In this document: in pieces, positions 34,905 through 43,919 of the stretch | How the letters are laid out: the number at the start of each line of letters is the position of its first letter | Position numbering within the stretch: position 1 is the stretch's first letter | Source of the DNA: Roseovarius sp. THAF9 | Lineage (GTDB): Bacteria; Pseudomonadota; Alphaproteobacteria; Rhodobacterales; Rhodobacteraceae | Direction: 5' to 3' | Length of the DNA: 64,000 bases | NCBI RefSeq assembly: GCF_009363715.1 | Contig: NZ_CP045404.1 | Coordinates: forward strand, 3,626,001-3,690,000 | Translations under genes and position numbers: made by a program | The notes under the pieces: model-generated | What the model was told of the DNA's origin: nothing | The model's input: only the letters and a program-made list of their open reading frames with translations | Database searches by the model: none

Positions 34905-35933
34905 ATGACATCACACGACACCCGCCCCCTGACCCTGCGCGACGTCTCCGAGGCTTCGGGCGTGTCGGAAATGACGGTCAGCCGCGTTCTGCGCAACCGC
35001 GGCGACGTGTCGGACGCCACACGCAAGCGCGTGCTGGAGGCGGCGCGCGCCCTTGGCTACGTCCCCAACAAAATCGCCGGCGCGCTGGCCAGCCAGCGGG
35101 TCAACCTCGTCGCGGTCGTCATCCCCTCGATGTCCAACATGGTTTTTCCCGATGTCATGACAGGCATCTCCGAGGCGCTCGACGAGACCGAGCTTCAGCC
35201 CGTTGTCGGCGTCACCGGCTACCGGCCGGAGAAAGAAGAGAAAGTCCTCTACGAAATGCTCTCCTGGCGCCCCTCGGGCGTGATCATCGCAGGGATGGAG
35301 CATTCCGACGCGGCGCGCGCCATGCTCCGCGCCTCGGGCATCCCGGTGGTCGAGATCATGGATGTGGACGGCACCGCGATCGACTCGGTGGTCGGCATAT
35401 CGCACCGCCGTGCCGGGTCGCAGATGGCACAGGCGATCATCAAGGCCGGGTACCGGCGCATCGCCTTTCTCGGCACCAAGATGCCGCTCGACCACCGCGC
35501 CCGCAAGCGCTTCGAGGGCTTCACCGAAACCCTCGCAAAGGCCGGGATCGAAATCGAGGACCGCGAATTCTACTCCGGTGGGTCGGCCCTGAAGAAGGGC
35601 CGCGAGATGACCCGCGACGTGCTGGCCCGCAGCCCGGACCTCGACTTCATCTACTATTCCAACGACCTGATCGGCGCGGGCGGCCTGCTCTATCTGACCG
35701 AGCAGGGCATCGACATTCCCGGCCAGATGGGCCTTGCCGGTTTCAACGGCGTCGACCTGATCAAGGGCCTGCCGCGCGAACTGGCGACGATGGAGTCCTG
35801 CCGGCAGGAAATCGGCCGCCGCGCCGCCGAACTCATTGTCGCCCGCGCCTCCGGCACAGATAGCCCGGGCGTACCGTCGCGGATCGTGCTGGAGCCGACG
35901 CTCACTTACGGCGATACCCTGCGCCGCCATTAG
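34905..35933 (+). CDS. LacI-family transcriptional regulator (GntR-like)
   Basis: 342 residues. An N-terminal helix-turn-helix (LTLRDVSEASGVSEMTVSRV) and hinge helix (VPNKIAGALASQRVNLVAVV) are followed by a periplasmic-binding-protein-like effector domain. The pattern SNMVFPDVMTGISEALDE is closest to gluconate-type GntR repressors of the LacI family. It is followed 90 bases later on the same strand by a beta-hydroxyacid dehydrogenase gene, a likely regulatory target given the shared sugar-acid theme. The ATG at 34905 gives the standard N-terminus for the family. Family certain; effector inferred. Confidence 0.92.
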   Translation: MTSHDTRPLTLRDVSEASGVSEMTVSRVLRNRGDVSDATRKRVLEAARALGYVPNKIAGALASQRVNLVAVVIPSMSNMVFPDVMTGISEALDETELQPVVGVTGYRPEKEEKVLYEMLSWRPSGVIIAGMEHSDAARAMLRASGIPVVEIMDVDGTAIDSVVGISHRRAGSQMAQAIIKAGYRRIAFLGTKMPLDHRARKRFEGFTETLAKAGIEIEDREFYSGGSALKKGREMTRDVLARSPDLDFIYYSNDLIGAGGLLYLTEQGIDIPGQMGLAGFNGVDLIKGLPRELATMESCRQEIGRRAAELIVARASGTDSPGVPSRIVLEPTLTYGDTLRRH

Positions 35934-36023
35934 GGCGCTCCCCGCCCTTGCCCTGTCGCGGACAGGCCAGACCCCGCCCTGTTCGCCCCCCACCATACTT
36001 GGAAAGCAATGGGGGCATTAACC

Positions 36024-36977
36024 ATGAAAACCGGCTTTATCGGGCTCGGCAATGTCGGCGGCAAGCTCGCGGGCTCGCTCCTGCGCAACGGCGTCGACCT
36101 GACCGTGCATGACCTCGACCCCGACCTCGTTGCCGGCTTCACCGCGCGTGGCGCACAGGCCGCCGAAAGCCCGGCGCAGATGATGCAAGACTGCGATGCC
36201 GTCATCACCTGCCTGCCCTCGCCCGCCGCCTCGGACGCGGTGCTGCGCCAGATGCTGCCCCATATGGGCCCCGGCAAGATCTGGATGGAGATGTCCACCA
36301 CGGACGAGGCCGAGGTCAAACGTCTCGGCAGCCAGGTCATCGCCGCGGGCGGCGCGGCCGTCGACTGCCCCGTCTCGGGCGGCTGCCACCGGGCCGATAC
36401 CGGCAATATCTCGATCTTCGCGGGGTGCGACCGCGCCACGTTCGACCGCATCCTGCCACTGCTGAAAACCATGGGCCGCCGCATTCTGCATACCGGCGAT
36501 CTGGGCAGCGCGTCGGTGCTGAAGGTCATGACCAATTACCTGGCCACCGCCAACCTTCTGACCTTGTGCGAGGCGCTGGTGACCATGAAAGGCGCCGGCA
36601 TGGACCTTGCCACCACGTATCAGGCCATCGCCATCAGCTCCGGCACCTCCTTCGTGCACGAAACCGAAAGCCAGGTCATCCTTAACGGGTCCCGCGACAT
36701 CAACTTCACCATGGATCTCGTGAAAAAGGATATCGGCCTGTTTCAGGCGATTGCCGACCGTGCCGGTGTGCCGCTGGAAATCTCGCCCTTGATGATCTCT
36801 ATCCTCGAGGACGGCATCCGCCGCTACGGATTGCGGGCGCAGTCCGATGACATTATCCGCCGGCTGGAAGAGGCCACGGGCCTCGACATCACCGCGCCAG
36901 GCTTCCCCGCCGAAATGGTCGATGACGAACCCGAAGAAACTGGCTACGAAGTGTATGCCCCCGGCCGGATCAGCTAA
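36024..36977 (+). CDS. NAD(P)-dependent beta-hydroxyacid dehydrogenase
   Basis: 317 residues from the ATG at 36024. The Rossmann motif KTGFIGLGNVGGKLAGSLL, the substrate loop VDCPVSGGCHRADTG and the catalytic-lysine segment GSASVLKVMTNYLATAN place it in the 3-hydroxyisobutyrate / tartronate semialdehyde reductase family. A second conserved segment is INFTMDLVKKDIGLFQAIAD. It would oxidise a beta-hydroxyacid or reduce its semialdehyde, using NAD(P) in the cytoplasm. The LacI-type regulator just upstream points to an inducible sugar-acid pathway, but no transporter or kinase is adjacent. An ATG 15 bases upstream is possible. Substrate not determined. Confidence 0.88.
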   Translation: MKTGFIGLGNVGGKLAGSLLRNGVDLTVHDLDPDLVAGFTARGAQAAESPAQMMQDCDAVITCLPSPAASDAVLRQMLPHMGPGKIWMEMSTTDEAEVKRLGSQVIAAGGAAVDCPVSGGCHRADTGNISIFAGCDRATFDRILPLLKTMGRRILHTGDLGSASVLKVMTNYLATANLLTLCEALVTMKGAGMDLATTYQAIAISSGTSFVHETESQVILNGSRDINFTMDLVKKDIGLFQAIADRAGVPLEISPLMISILEDGIRRYGLRAQSDDIIRRLEEATGLDITAPGFPAEMVDDEPEETGYEVYAPGRIS

Positions 36978-37105
36978 CGCAAGAACACGTCTGGAGACCG
37001 AGAATTAATCGGATCTTAACGTTTGTTTGACACAGCCGTGCCAAGGATAGAGCCGGCGACCTGTTAACCATGGCGCGCGGTTTGAATTGAAGAATCGTCC
37101 CGGCC

Positions 37106-38143
37106 GTGGCTTTTTCGACCGGGGGTTTTCGTGGGTCTTTTGCAATGCTTTTCCTTGCTGGTCTGATCGGTATGGTGGCCGTTAGCACCGCAGCCATGTG
37201 GGGGTTCGAAGAGCTCTCCACGGAAAATGCGCGCGACGAGGTCACCACGCCCGGCGACACAGAACAGCCCGAAATGACGACCAACAGCAGCGCACTGCTC
37301 GACATCGCCACCGGACCCGAGGATGCGGCAGACGACCCCGAGGGCGACGACTACGGCGTCTCGCGCGGCACCACCGTAGCAGACACTCTCTCGGGCACAT
37401 CGATCAACGAATTTCTCGACGGCCTCGACGACGACGACACGATTCTGGCAGGCGACGGCGACGATGTCGCAAACGGCGGTGACGGGAATGACGCCGTTTC
37501 GGGCGACCGCGGCGACGACACCCTGCATGGCGGGGCCGGGAATGACACGGTCTCAGGCGGTGACGGAAACGACAGCGTCCTTGGCCACGACGGTGATGAC
37601 TTGCTTGACGGCGAGGATGGCGACGACAGTCTTCTGGGCGGCGAAGGCGACGACACCCTGTCGGGCGGCGCCGGAAATGATGCGCTGCACGGCTATCTCG
37701 ACGACGACACGCTCGACGGCGGCGCCGGGTCCGATACGCTCTTCGGCGGCGACGGCAACGATCAGCTCAGCGGCATCGCGCCCGGAGGCACCCCGCCCGA
37801 AGACGACCAGGATTACCTGAACGGCGGCGCCGGCGACGACCGGATCTCGCTTGGCGCGGGCGATATCGCCACCGGCGGCAACGGCGCCGACAGCTTTATC
37901 CTCCGTGACTGGCTCGATGCCCAGCACCAGGGCCAGATCGTTGATTTCAATACTTCCGAGGACAATCTCGTGCTGCTTTACGACGACACCGGCGATGCCG
38001 CTCCGGATGTCTCGATCGAAGGTGGTACGGATGTGCCCGGCCTGCATCGCATCCTCCTGGACGGAGAGGTGGTGGCCGAGGTGACCAGCGACGCCGCCCT
38101 GACGCTGGCGCATATCACCCTGATCCCACAGACCGAGGGCTGA
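37106..38143 (+). CDS. Membrane-anchored RTX (hemolysin-type calcium-binding) repeat protein
   Basis: 345 residues from a GTG at 37106, or 332 from the ATG at 37145 in the same frame. An N-terminal hydrophobic helix ([20 protein letters not shown]) is followed by an acidic linker and about 15 nonapeptide repeats of the GGxGxDxLx type (residues about 110-270). A C-terminal beta domain ([15 protein letters not shown], then [16 protein letters not shown]) resembles those after RTX blocks in Rhodobacterales proteins. The helix suggests Sec export or inner-membrane anchoring rather than type I secretion. Calcium binding is expected. Function unknown; it stands alone before rpsO. Confidence 0.75.
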   Translation: MAFSTGGFRGSFAMLFLAGLIGMVAVSTAAMWGFEELSTENARDEVTTPGDTEQPEMTTNSSALLDIATGPEDAADDPEGDDYGVSRGTTVADTLSGTSINEFLDGLDDDDTILAGDGDDVANGGDGNDAVSGDRGDDTLHGGAGNDTVSGGDGNDSVLGHDGDDLLDGEDGDDSLLGGEGDDTLSGGAGNDALHGYLDDDTLDGGAGSDTLFGGDGNDQLSGIAPGGTPPEDDQDYLNGGAGDDRISLGAGDIATGGNGADSFILRDWLDAQHQGQIVDFNTSEDNLVLLYDDTGDAAPDVSIEGGTDVPGLHRILLDGEVVAEVTSDAALTLAHITLIPQTEG

Positions 38144-38177
38144 TCCGCACTCCCAGGGCCGCCCACGCAAATCCCCC

Positions 38178-38206
38178 TTTCCAAACGGACAAGAATCTCC
38201 TATACG
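38178..38206 (+). promoter_or_regulatory. Predicted sigma-70 promoter of rpsO
   Basis: -35 TTTCCA at 38178-38183 and -10 TATACG at 38201-38206, with exactly 17 bases between. The transcript would start near 38213 and include the inverted repeat CTGCCG/CGGCAG at 38214-38231, a possible regulatory hairpin in the rpsO leader. Confidence 0.5.
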
Positions 38207-38302
38207 CCCGCATCTGCCGCTGAAACGGCAGGTATCTCCACAGGACCTTGCTGGACGACATCCCGGCTCGTGCCCTTCACCCCTCAACCAAAGGAGACCC
38301 CG

Positions 38303-38572
38303 ATGTCGATCACTGTCGAAGAAAAAGCCAAGGTGCTGAAAGAATTCGCGACCAAGGAAGGCGACACCGGCTCGCCCGAGGTTCAGGTCGCGATCCTCAC
38401 CTCGCGCATCACAACCCTGACCGAGCACTTCAAGACCCACAAGAAGGACAACCACGGACGCCGTGGCCTTCTGAAGATGGTCGCCCAGCGCCGCAAGCTG
38501 CTGGACTACCTCAAGGGCAAGGACGAAGGCCGCTATCAGGACCTGATCAAGCGTCTCGGCATCCGCCGCTAA
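38303..38572 (+). CDS. rpsO: 30S ribosomal protein S15
   Basis: 89 residues, the standard length, ending LIKRLGIRR. It carries the conserved [20 protein letters not shown] and [20 protein letters not shown] segments that bind 16S rRNA. S15 nucleates the central domain of the small subunit. The ATG at 38303 follows AAAGGAGA. A monocistronic gene with its own predicted promoter and terminator; truB and pnp, its common neighbours, are not next to it on the left side. Confidence 0.98.
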   Translation: MSITVEEKAKVLKEFATKEGDTGSPEVQVAILTSRITTLTEHFKTHKKDNHGRRGLLKMVAQRRKLLDYLKGKDEGRYQDLIKRLGIRR

Positions 38573-38601
38573 ACGCACCGATCACCCGGACTTCACGACG
38601 A

Positions 38602-38629
38602 ATGCCCGCTCCGCCGAGCGGGCATTTTT
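38602..38629 (+). terminator. Rho-independent terminator of rpsO
   Basis: ATGCCCGCTC and GAGCGGGCAT pair around a short CGCC loop, followed by a T run, 30 bases after the rpsO stop. The hairpin could also work for the minus-strand GGDEF gene ending at 38653. Confidence 0.9.
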
Positions 38630-38652
38630 CGTCTGAACCCTCCCTTGTCCTG

Positions 38653-39612
38653 TCAGGCCTCGATCCGGGGAGGCGCTGAACGCGCGTCTGGCCAGTCACA
38701 GACCCGCAACCGCGCCTTTTCGGCGTACATCCGCATATCCGCACAGGCCATCAACGCCTCGAAGTCGCCACCATCCTCGGGGGCGACGGCCACCCCGACG
38801 GAAACGCCGACTGCCACCTGCTCCCCTTCGCCAAGGGGAAAACGCTCCGCGCAGGACCGCACCACCGCATCCGCGCCGACCGCCGCTTCGGCCCGTCCGA
38901 CCGCGGGCAGCCAAGCCGCAAACTCGTCCCCGCCGATGCGTCCACAGATCCCGTTCGCCTGGAACACGTCGCGCAACCGCAGCGCGGCCTGCTGCAACAC
39001 GCAGTCCCCCGCGCGGTGGCCCAGCCGGTCGTTCACGGCCTTGAAATCATCCAGGTCGCAGAAAAGCAGTGCGCCGGGCCCGCTGCGCAGACCGTTGCGC
39101 ACCGCCTCTTCAAAGGCGCGCCGGTTCAGCAGGTCGGTCACCGGATCGATCCGACCCAGCTCGCGCAGCCTTCGCGCCTCGCGGCGCAGGTCCTCCTCCC
39201 GCCGCTTGCTGAGTTGAAGCGCACCATCCCGCGTCTTCACAAGCTCGCTCGCTTTCAGGATCTTGCCGACCATCACCGCGTTCTGATCCTCCAGCATAAG
39301 GATAAGCCGATTCTGCGCCGGACACATGCCGTCCAGCCGTTTCAGCTTGAACACGCCCGTCGCATGTCCGTCGCGGCAGAGTCGCAGAAACGACGCGCCC
39401 GTGGTCCGCACCACGCGCCTGAGTTCTGCCAGCACCTGCCCGCGCGAAGCGGCGGCCAGATCGACAATCCCGCCGGGCCGCCCCGTCGCGTAGCGCGCCC
39501 GCGCCGGCCGATTGTCGAGCAGGATGGTCCCGGTCGCGTCGACGACCATCGCCGCCTGTGACAGCGCGTCCAGCGCGATCCCCACACCTGCCAGCCTTGG
39601 ATCGGTCGTCAT
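38653..39612 (-). CDS. Diguanylate cyclase (GGDEF domain) with N-terminal PAS-like region
   Basis: 319 residues. The first 100 residues look PAS-like (MVVDATGTILLDNRPARARY), then comes a coiled-coil linker (LSKRREEDLRREARRLREL) and a complete GGDEF domain: DPVTDLLNRRAF, FCDLDDFKAVNDRLGHRAGD, the active-site loop RIGGDEF and the ending ADMRMYAEKARL. It should make cyclic di-GMP. The usual RxxD product-inhibition site before GGDEF is not present. Its ATG overlaps the stop of the upstream gene by four bases, so it is coupled to that putative sensor. An isolated two-gene signalling unit between rpsO and the ATP synthase operon. Confidence 0.92.
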   Translation of the reverse strand: MTTDPRLAGVGIALDALSQAAMVVDATGTILLDNRPARARYATGRPGGIVDLAAASRGQVLAELRRVVRTTGASFLRLCRDGHATGVFKLKRLDGMCPAQNRLILMLEDQNAVMVGKILKASELVKTRDGALQLSKRREEDLRREARRLRELGRIDPVTDLLNRRAFEEAVRNGLRSGPGALLFCDLDDFKAVNDRLGHRAGDCVLQQAALRLRDVFQANGICGRIGGDEFAAWLPAVGRAEAAVGADAVVRSCAERFPLGEGEQVAVGVSVGVAVAPEDGGDFEALMACADMRMYAEKARLRVCDWPDARSAPPRIEA

Positions 39613-40169
39613 CTGAAGAACTCGACCCCGTCACCTTCCCGGTCATCGACCAATCGGACCCGCACGCGACAGCGGTCATGCGCCATCGCCAGCGATTCCT
39701 CGATCTTCACGCTGGCATACCCGTTGCGATCCGCCACCACGCGGCCGAAGACCATGGTCGTCATCATGCAAAGCGAGCTGCGCCCGAAGACCTGCGCGCC
39801 GAACGGACACCGCCCGTTGGTCAGGACGATCTCGCCGTCGTCGCAGGACTCGATCTCGAATGTCCCGCCCAGCCTTGCTTTCAAATCCACCAGGATCCGC
39901 GCCAGAGCCTCGGGGTCTTGCGACAGGTCACCGCCCGCCGCGCAGGCGTATTTCTGGCTGATGTCCTCGCCCATCTGGTCCCCGACCACACCGACAAAGG
40001 CCGATGCATCCTCCAGCCCGATTGTATTTTCCAGCGTTCCGGCCAATGTCGCACTGATCGTGTTGAAAAACCCGCAAGGTTCAAGGGCGAGTGCGGGCGC
40101 AGACCCGTCATCCGCCGTCACTCGCACTGGCCCGTCCGCCGCGTCCACCCGCGCCAGACCGTCTTCCAT
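39609..40169 (-). CDS. Small putative sensor with methanogen-output-like domain
   Basis: 186 residues from the ATG at 40169 (GGAG eight bases upstream; a TTG at 40187 is an alternative). The C-terminal half carries a cysteine-bearing pattern, TNGRCPFGAQVFGRSSLCMM, and later DRCRVRVRL, which I recognise as that of methanogen output domain 1 proteins. The N-terminal half is helical, with two further Cys residues. Conserved cysteines suggest metal, haem or redox sensing. It is translationally coupled to the diguanylate cyclase, so it may set cyclic di-GMP output. The domain name comes from memory of the motif; the function is inference. Confidence 0.6.
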   Translation of the reverse strand: MEDGLARVDAADGPVRVTADDGSAPALALEPCGFFNTISATLAGTLENTIGLEDASAFVGVVGDQMGEDISQKYACAAGGDLSQDPEALARILVDLKARLGGTFEIESCDDGEIVLTNGRCPFGAQVFGRSSLCMMTTMVFGRVVADRNGYASVKIEESLAMAHDRCRVRVRLVDDREGDGVEFFR

Positions 40170-40269
40170 ACCGTTTACTCCGTCCAAATCCCTGCTCCTT
40201 AAGACACGTTAAGATGCAGAGAAGAGGGTCTTTCTTAAGATCCGGTAAATCGAACTGAGGCCTATGCAG

Positions 40270-40303
40270 AAAAACAAGACCCGGCACCTTTCGGCACCGG
40301 GTC
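40270..40303 (-). terminator. Rho-independent terminator of the F0 operon
   Basis: On the minus strand GACCCGGTGCC and GGTGCCGGGTC pair (two G-U pairs) around a GAAA tetraloop, followed by TTGTTTTT. It lies 28 bases after the stop of atpF. Confidence 0.9.
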
Positions 40304-40330
40304 CTTGTCATTTTCGGATTTGCAGAGGCG

Positions 40331-40891
40331 TCAGTGCAGCTTGGCCTCGACCTCGCCAATCGACTGATCGATCAGCTTGCTGTTGTCTTCCTCGGTCATA
40401 TTCTTGGCGACCACGTCCTTGGCGGCGGCCACGGCCACGGCAATCGCCTGGTCGCGGACGTCCTTCACGGCGCTGGCCTCGGCCGAGGCGATCTGCTCCT
40501 CGGCGGCCTTGATCCGGCGCTTGATGGACACTTCCAGATCCTTCTTGGCCTGCTCGGCGGCTTCGGCGGCTTCGGTCTTGGCATGGGCCACGATCCGGTC
40601 GGCCTGGTCCTGCACTTCCTTCTGCTTGCGCTCATAGCTCGCAAGCAAGGTCTGTGCCTCCTCGCGCAGCGCGCGCGCCTCGTCCAGCTCCGACTTGATG
40701 CCGTCGGCCCGCTTGTCCAGCATCTCGCCGATCTTGCCGGGCACCTTCAGGTAGACCAGCAGCGCGATGAACAGGATGAAGGCCAGCATCACCACGAAGT
40801 TGGTGTTGCCCAGCGACAAGAAAGGCCCGGTAGCGGCCAGCGCGGGGCTGGCAGCAACCATGGCAGTCAGGGTTGCGATCAACTGTTTCAT
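40331..40891 (-). CDS. atpF: F0F1 ATP synthase subunit b
   Basis: 186 residues. A cleavable-looking or first hydrophobic segment (MKQLIATLTAMVAASPALA) precedes the membrane helix NFVVMLAFILFIALLVYLKV, then a long charged helix of heptads that forms the peripheral stalk. This is the last gene of the F0 operon, and photosynthetic-type alphaproteobacteria pair b with a divergent b' as here. The ATG at 40891 is preferred; a GTG nine bases upstream overlaps the b' stop. The stalk holds the F1 head against rotation; the F1 genes are elsewhere. Confidence 0.95.
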   Translation of the reverse strand: MKQLIATLTAMVAASPALAATGPFLSLGNTNFVVMLAFILFIALLVYLKVPGKIGEMLDKRADGIKSELDEARALREEAQTLLASYERKQKEVQDQADRIVAHAKTEAAEAAEQAKKDLEVSIKRRIKAAEEQIASAEASAVKDVRDQAIAVAVAAAKDVVAKNMTEEDNSKLIDQSIGEVEAKLH

Positions 40892-40896
40892 GGCGC

Positions 40897-41448
40897 TCAC
40901 CCTTTCAGCCGCGAATTGACGGCCGACGTGACGGTCCGCGCATCGGCCTTGACGCCCATGGCGGCGACAAGCTCCTTGGCGGTGTCCTTGGCCACTTCCT
41001 TGACGCTCTCCATGGCGGAGGCGCGGATTTCCGCGATGGCCTTTTCGCCCTCGGCGGTCTTCGCCGCGATCTCGGCATCGGCCTTCTTGGTGGCCTCTTC
41101 CAGCTCCGCGTTCATCTCCGCCTTGGCCTCGGCAATGATCTCCTGCGCCTGCGCGCGGGCATCGGCGAGGGCCTTGTTATAGGCGTCTTCGGCGTCAGAG
41201 GCCTTTTCCTTCAGGTCTTCCGCCGCGGCCAGGTCGTTGGTGATCGTCCCCTGACGCTCGGCCAGCACCGCCGCGATCCGCGGCAGCGCGATGCGCGACA
41301 GGATGAAAAAGATCACGATCAGCGCGATGACCAGCCAAAAGATCTGGTTGCCCATCCAGTCCGGGCAAAGCTGGGGAAGGCCGATTGCTCCACCGCCTGC
41401 GTCGACGCAAGCGCTGGCAGCACCTTCTCCTAGGGTATCGGTCGCCAT
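40897..41448 (-). CDS. atpF': F0F1 ATP synthase subunit b'
   Basis: 183 residues. After about 30 residues ([20 protein letters not shown]) comes one membrane helix ([20 protein letters not shown]), then an Ala/Glu/Lys-rich coiled coil ([20 protein letters not shown]). The second stalk subunit, forming a heterodimer with b. The N-terminal [17 protein letters not shown] sequence is typical of b' in Rhodobacterales. It lies between subunit c, with a 207-base gap, and subunit b, with which it is almost contiguous. Confidence 0.95.
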   Translation of the reverse strand: MATDTLGEGAASACVDAGGGAIGLPQLCPDWMGNQIFWLVIALIVIFFILSRIALPRIAAVLAERQGTITNDLAAAEDLKEKASDAEDAYNKALADARAQAQEIIAEAKAEMNAELEEATKKADAEIAAKTAEGEKAIAEIRASAMESVKEVAKDTAKELVAAMGVKADARTVTSAVNSRLKG

Positions 41449-41655
41449 CTGCGTTCTCCTTGTTGCGCCTGCCCCCTTGTATCAGGTTTGCCGGCCAATG
41501 TCCGGCACCGGGGCTGCGCAAGGCTCAATGTTCGTGTCGTGGTGCCAGGCCCGCTATACGGACGCGGCAAAAGGCCGGTCGGGCTTTCCTTGCGGACGCC
41601 GGGGGACAGGCACAAAGCCCCTCGCCCCGGTCCGTAAGGATCACATCCGTCTGGC

Positions 41656-41892
41656 TTAGACGGCGAACATCAGCAGAAGCGCGACGAGGAACGAGAAGAT
41701 CCCCAGTGCTTCCGCGAACGCGATACCGATGAACATGGTCGCGGTCTGGCCACCGGCGGCCGAGGGGTTGCGCAGGGCACCGGCCAGGTAGTTGCCGACC
41801 ACGTTGCCCACACCGACGGCCGCGCCGCCCATGCCGACAGACGCAAGGCCCGCGCCGATGAATTGACCCATTTGTGCGATATCGCCTTCCAT
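41656..41892 (-). CDS. atpE: F0F1 ATP synthase subunit c
   Basis: 78 residues, two membrane helices joined by the polar loop RNP (41-43). The ion-binding carboxylate is Glu61 in [12 protein letters not shown]. The glycine-rich first helix ([20 protein letters not shown]) suits a tight c-ring. The ATG at 41892 follows AAGGAGAAAAGAC; the longer frame to 41973 reads back through the intergenic repeat. No second ion-ligand signature for sodium (Gln in helix 1) is seen, so protons are the likely coupling ion. Confidence 0.97.
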   Translation of the reverse strand: MEGDIAQMGQFIGAGLASVGMGGAAVGVGNVVGNYLAGALRNPSAAGGQTATMFIGIAFAEALGIFSFLVALLLMFAV

Positions 41893-41957
41893 GTCTTTTC
41901 TCCTTACGATGGAATTCAGTGATCTGTTGTTGGTTGCAGGCGCCGGAAACCGCCGCC

Positions 41958-41979
41958 GTAGGGTGGGTGACAACCCACG
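41958..41979. repeat. GTAGGGTGGG dispersed palindromic repeat
   Basis: GTAGGGTGGGTGACAACCCAC forms a six-base stem GTGGGT/ACCCAC with a GACA loop between atpB and atpE. A second member lies at 49266-49290. This core is a widespread intergenic repeat in proteobacteria. Confidence 0.7.
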
Positions 41980-41986
41980 CTATCTC

Positions 41987-42766
41987 CTAATGATGCGGGT
42001 GCAGCGCGTCCTTCAGGTACACGCAGGTCAGGATTGTGAATACGTAAGCCTGGATGAACGACACCAGCACCTCCAGCCCGTAGACCGCCGTGATCGCCAG
42101 GATCGACAGCGGCGTCACCACAAGGCCCACCCCGGTCGAGATCAGCACCAGCGGCGCGAAGGCGGCAAACACCTTCATCACGGCGTGGCCCGCCATCATG
42201 TTGCCGGCAAGACGGATCGAGTGGCTGACCGGGCGGACGAAGTAGGAAATGACCTCGATCAGCGCCAGGATCGGCCGCAGCACCAGCGGCGCTGAGCTGA
42301 TCCAGAAAAGGCTCAGGAAGCTCGCGCCGTTCTTGACGAAGCCCAGCACGGTCACGCCGATGAACACCATCATCGCCATCACGGCGGTCACGCCGATATG
42401 GCTGGTCGATGTGAACGATCCCGGGATCAGGCCAAGGAAGTTGGCGAAGACGATGAACATGAACAGCGTCATGATATAGGGGAAGTACGGCAGCGCGTCC
42501 TTGCCCGCCACGTCCTCGACCATCTTGCGGATGAATCCATAGGCCAACTCGGCGACCGACTGGATGCGGCCCGGAATCACCGACCTTGCGGACGTGCCCA
42601 GCACCATCAGCGCGAACACGGCCAGGCAGGTCAACGCCATCCACAGCGTGACGTTGGTGATCGTGAACAGGCCCACCGGGCCGTCGCCCGCCAGCGGCTT
42701 GATGATGAACTGATCCATCGGGTGGAATACCAGCCCTTCGCTTTCGCCATGCGCTTCAGTGGCCAT
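41987..42766 (-). CDS. atpB: F0F1 ATP synthase subunit a
   Basis: 259 residues with five to six membrane helices. The essential arginine is Arg185 in [16 protein letters not shown], facing the c-ring glutamate. The N-terminal [12 protein letters not shown] and C-terminal [20 protein letters not shown] are typical of the alphaproteobacterial protein. It forms the two proton half-channels. Its start overlaps the end of atpI by 11 bases, so the two are coupled. Confidence 0.97.
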   Translation of the reverse strand: MATEAHGESEGLVFHPMDQFIIKPLAGDGPVGLFTITNVTLWMALTCLAVFALMVLGTSARSVIPGRIQSVAELAYGFIRKMVEDVAGKDALPYFPYIMTLFMFIVFANFLGLIPGSFTSTSHIGVTAVMAMMVFIGVTVLGFVKNGASFLSLFWISSAPLVLRPILALIEVISYFVRPVSHSIRLAGNMMAGHAVMKVFAAFAPLVLISTGVGLVVTPLSILAITAVYGLEVLVSFIQAYVFTILTCVYLKDALHPHH

Positions 42767-43118
42767 CTGTCATCCTCTTCTCGTCACCCTCTCGGGCTCG
42801 CTCTGCGTCCAGCGTTTCCGCCGCATTCTTCAGCTGGATCTCGTTGGCGCTGCGCATCATCGTCTTGATGCCCGCCGCAAGGCCCAGCAATGTAAACAGC
42901 ACAAGGAAGATCGGGATTGTCCCGAACAGGTAATCCAACCCGTACCCCATGCCAAAGCCGATCCCCAGACCAGCCACAAGCTCGATCACCATCCGCCAGG
43001 CCAGCTGCGCCTGGGAATAGTGGTTCTCCATGTGGGGCGTCGGCGCATCCACGCCTTTCAGCGCGTTGATCCTGTCTTCAAGCCGCTTCAGCCGCTCGTG
43101 TCGGTCAGGATCATCCAC
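42756..43118 (-). CDS. atpI: AtpI, ATP synthase assembly factor
   Basis: 120 residues with a soluble N-terminus ([15 protein letters not shown]) and two membrane helices ([20 protein letters not shown] and [20 protein letters not shown]), the AtpI/Gene1 pattern. It helps assemble the c-ring and possibly imports Mg. First gene of the operon; the promoter should lie in the 234 bases upstream on the minus strand, though no clear consensus was seen. Confidence 0.92.
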   Translation of the reverse strand: MDDPDRHERLKRLEDRINALKGVDAPTPHMENHYSQAQLAWRMVIELVAGLGIGFGMGYGLDYLFGTIPIFLVLFTLLGLAAGIKTMMRSANEIQLKNAAETLDAERAREGDEKRMTDGH

Positions 43119-43352
43119 GTTTGCCCCTCCGGAACCGTTGCGCTGTTGCTATGCCGCACCCGGCTCCGAGTCAAGCTCGCGGCGACCCTCATCAACCCAT
43201 TGATAAAGCTATGATTTACCGATCTGCGCCGCTGCGCCGCAGCCCCTATCGCGCCCCGCAAACCGGATTCCGCATATTCAACCAAGCGGTTGAGATTGTG
43301 CGCACCGCCCCGTTTTCACTGTTCCTCAAATACTCAAACTCCGCCGCCGGCC

Positions 43353-43889
43353 CTAAAGCTCCAGCCAAGCCAGGTCGGCGCCCCACTCTTCCAGTAGCGC
43401 AACCAGATCGGCAGGCCGGATCGCCACCGTCCGGTCATTGACCAGCGGATGCGCATGGACGAACCCCGCGTCCCGCACCGCCGCGTCCATCCACAGCTGC
43501 ACGCCAGCCCCGGCCCCGTTGACCATCGCCAGCGGGCTGACCGCGCCGGGCCGCACGCCCAGGAACTCCATCAACCGCTCCGCCGAGCCGAAGGACAACC
43601 CCGCAACGCCCATCTGCGCACCCAGCGCCTTCAGATCCACCTCCCGGTCCTGTTCCAGCACCACAAGGTGGTTCCGCTTTTTGCGATCCCGCAGGTAGAA
43701 ATTCTTGATGTCGATCCGCCCGTCGCCTGCCGGAACGGCCCCGCCCTGCACCGTCTTGGCGTCCTCGACCGTGCGCAGGGGGATATGCTCGTAAAACTCG
43801 AAATCGAGGCCCGCCGCGCGCATCCGCGCCAGCAGGTCATCGGAACTCACGGGCAAGCTGTCCTGAAAGGCGGAAGAGGCATCGACCAT
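43353..43889 (-). CDS. ProXp/PrdX-type aminoacyl-tRNA deacylase (YbaK-like)
   Basis: 178 residues of a single YbaK/INS fold: FYEHIPLRTVEDAKTVQG, then NFYLRDRKKRNHLVVLEQDR, with the catalytic-type Lys in KNFYLRD and the GXXXP loop GAVSPLAM. These free-standing domains hydrolyse mischarged Ala-tRNA-Pro or related errors in trans. The ATG at 43889 is favoured over the TTG at 43895. It lies 30 bases upstream of the end of the next minus-strand gene and is independent of the ATP operon. Exact tRNA specificity is not readable. Confidence 0.85.
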   Translation of the reverse strand: MVDASSAFQDSLPVSSDDLLARMRAAGLDFEFYEHIPLRTVEDAKTVQGGAVPAGDGRIDIKNFYLRDRKKRNHLVVLEQDREVDLKALGAQMGVAGLSFGSAERLMEFLGVRPGAVSPLAMVNGAGAGVQLWMDAAVRDAGFVHAHPLVNDRTVAIRPADLVALLEEWGADLAWLEL

Positions 43890-43919
43890 ATCCAAGGGTT
43901 CCTTGACCGGGAAAGGCGG

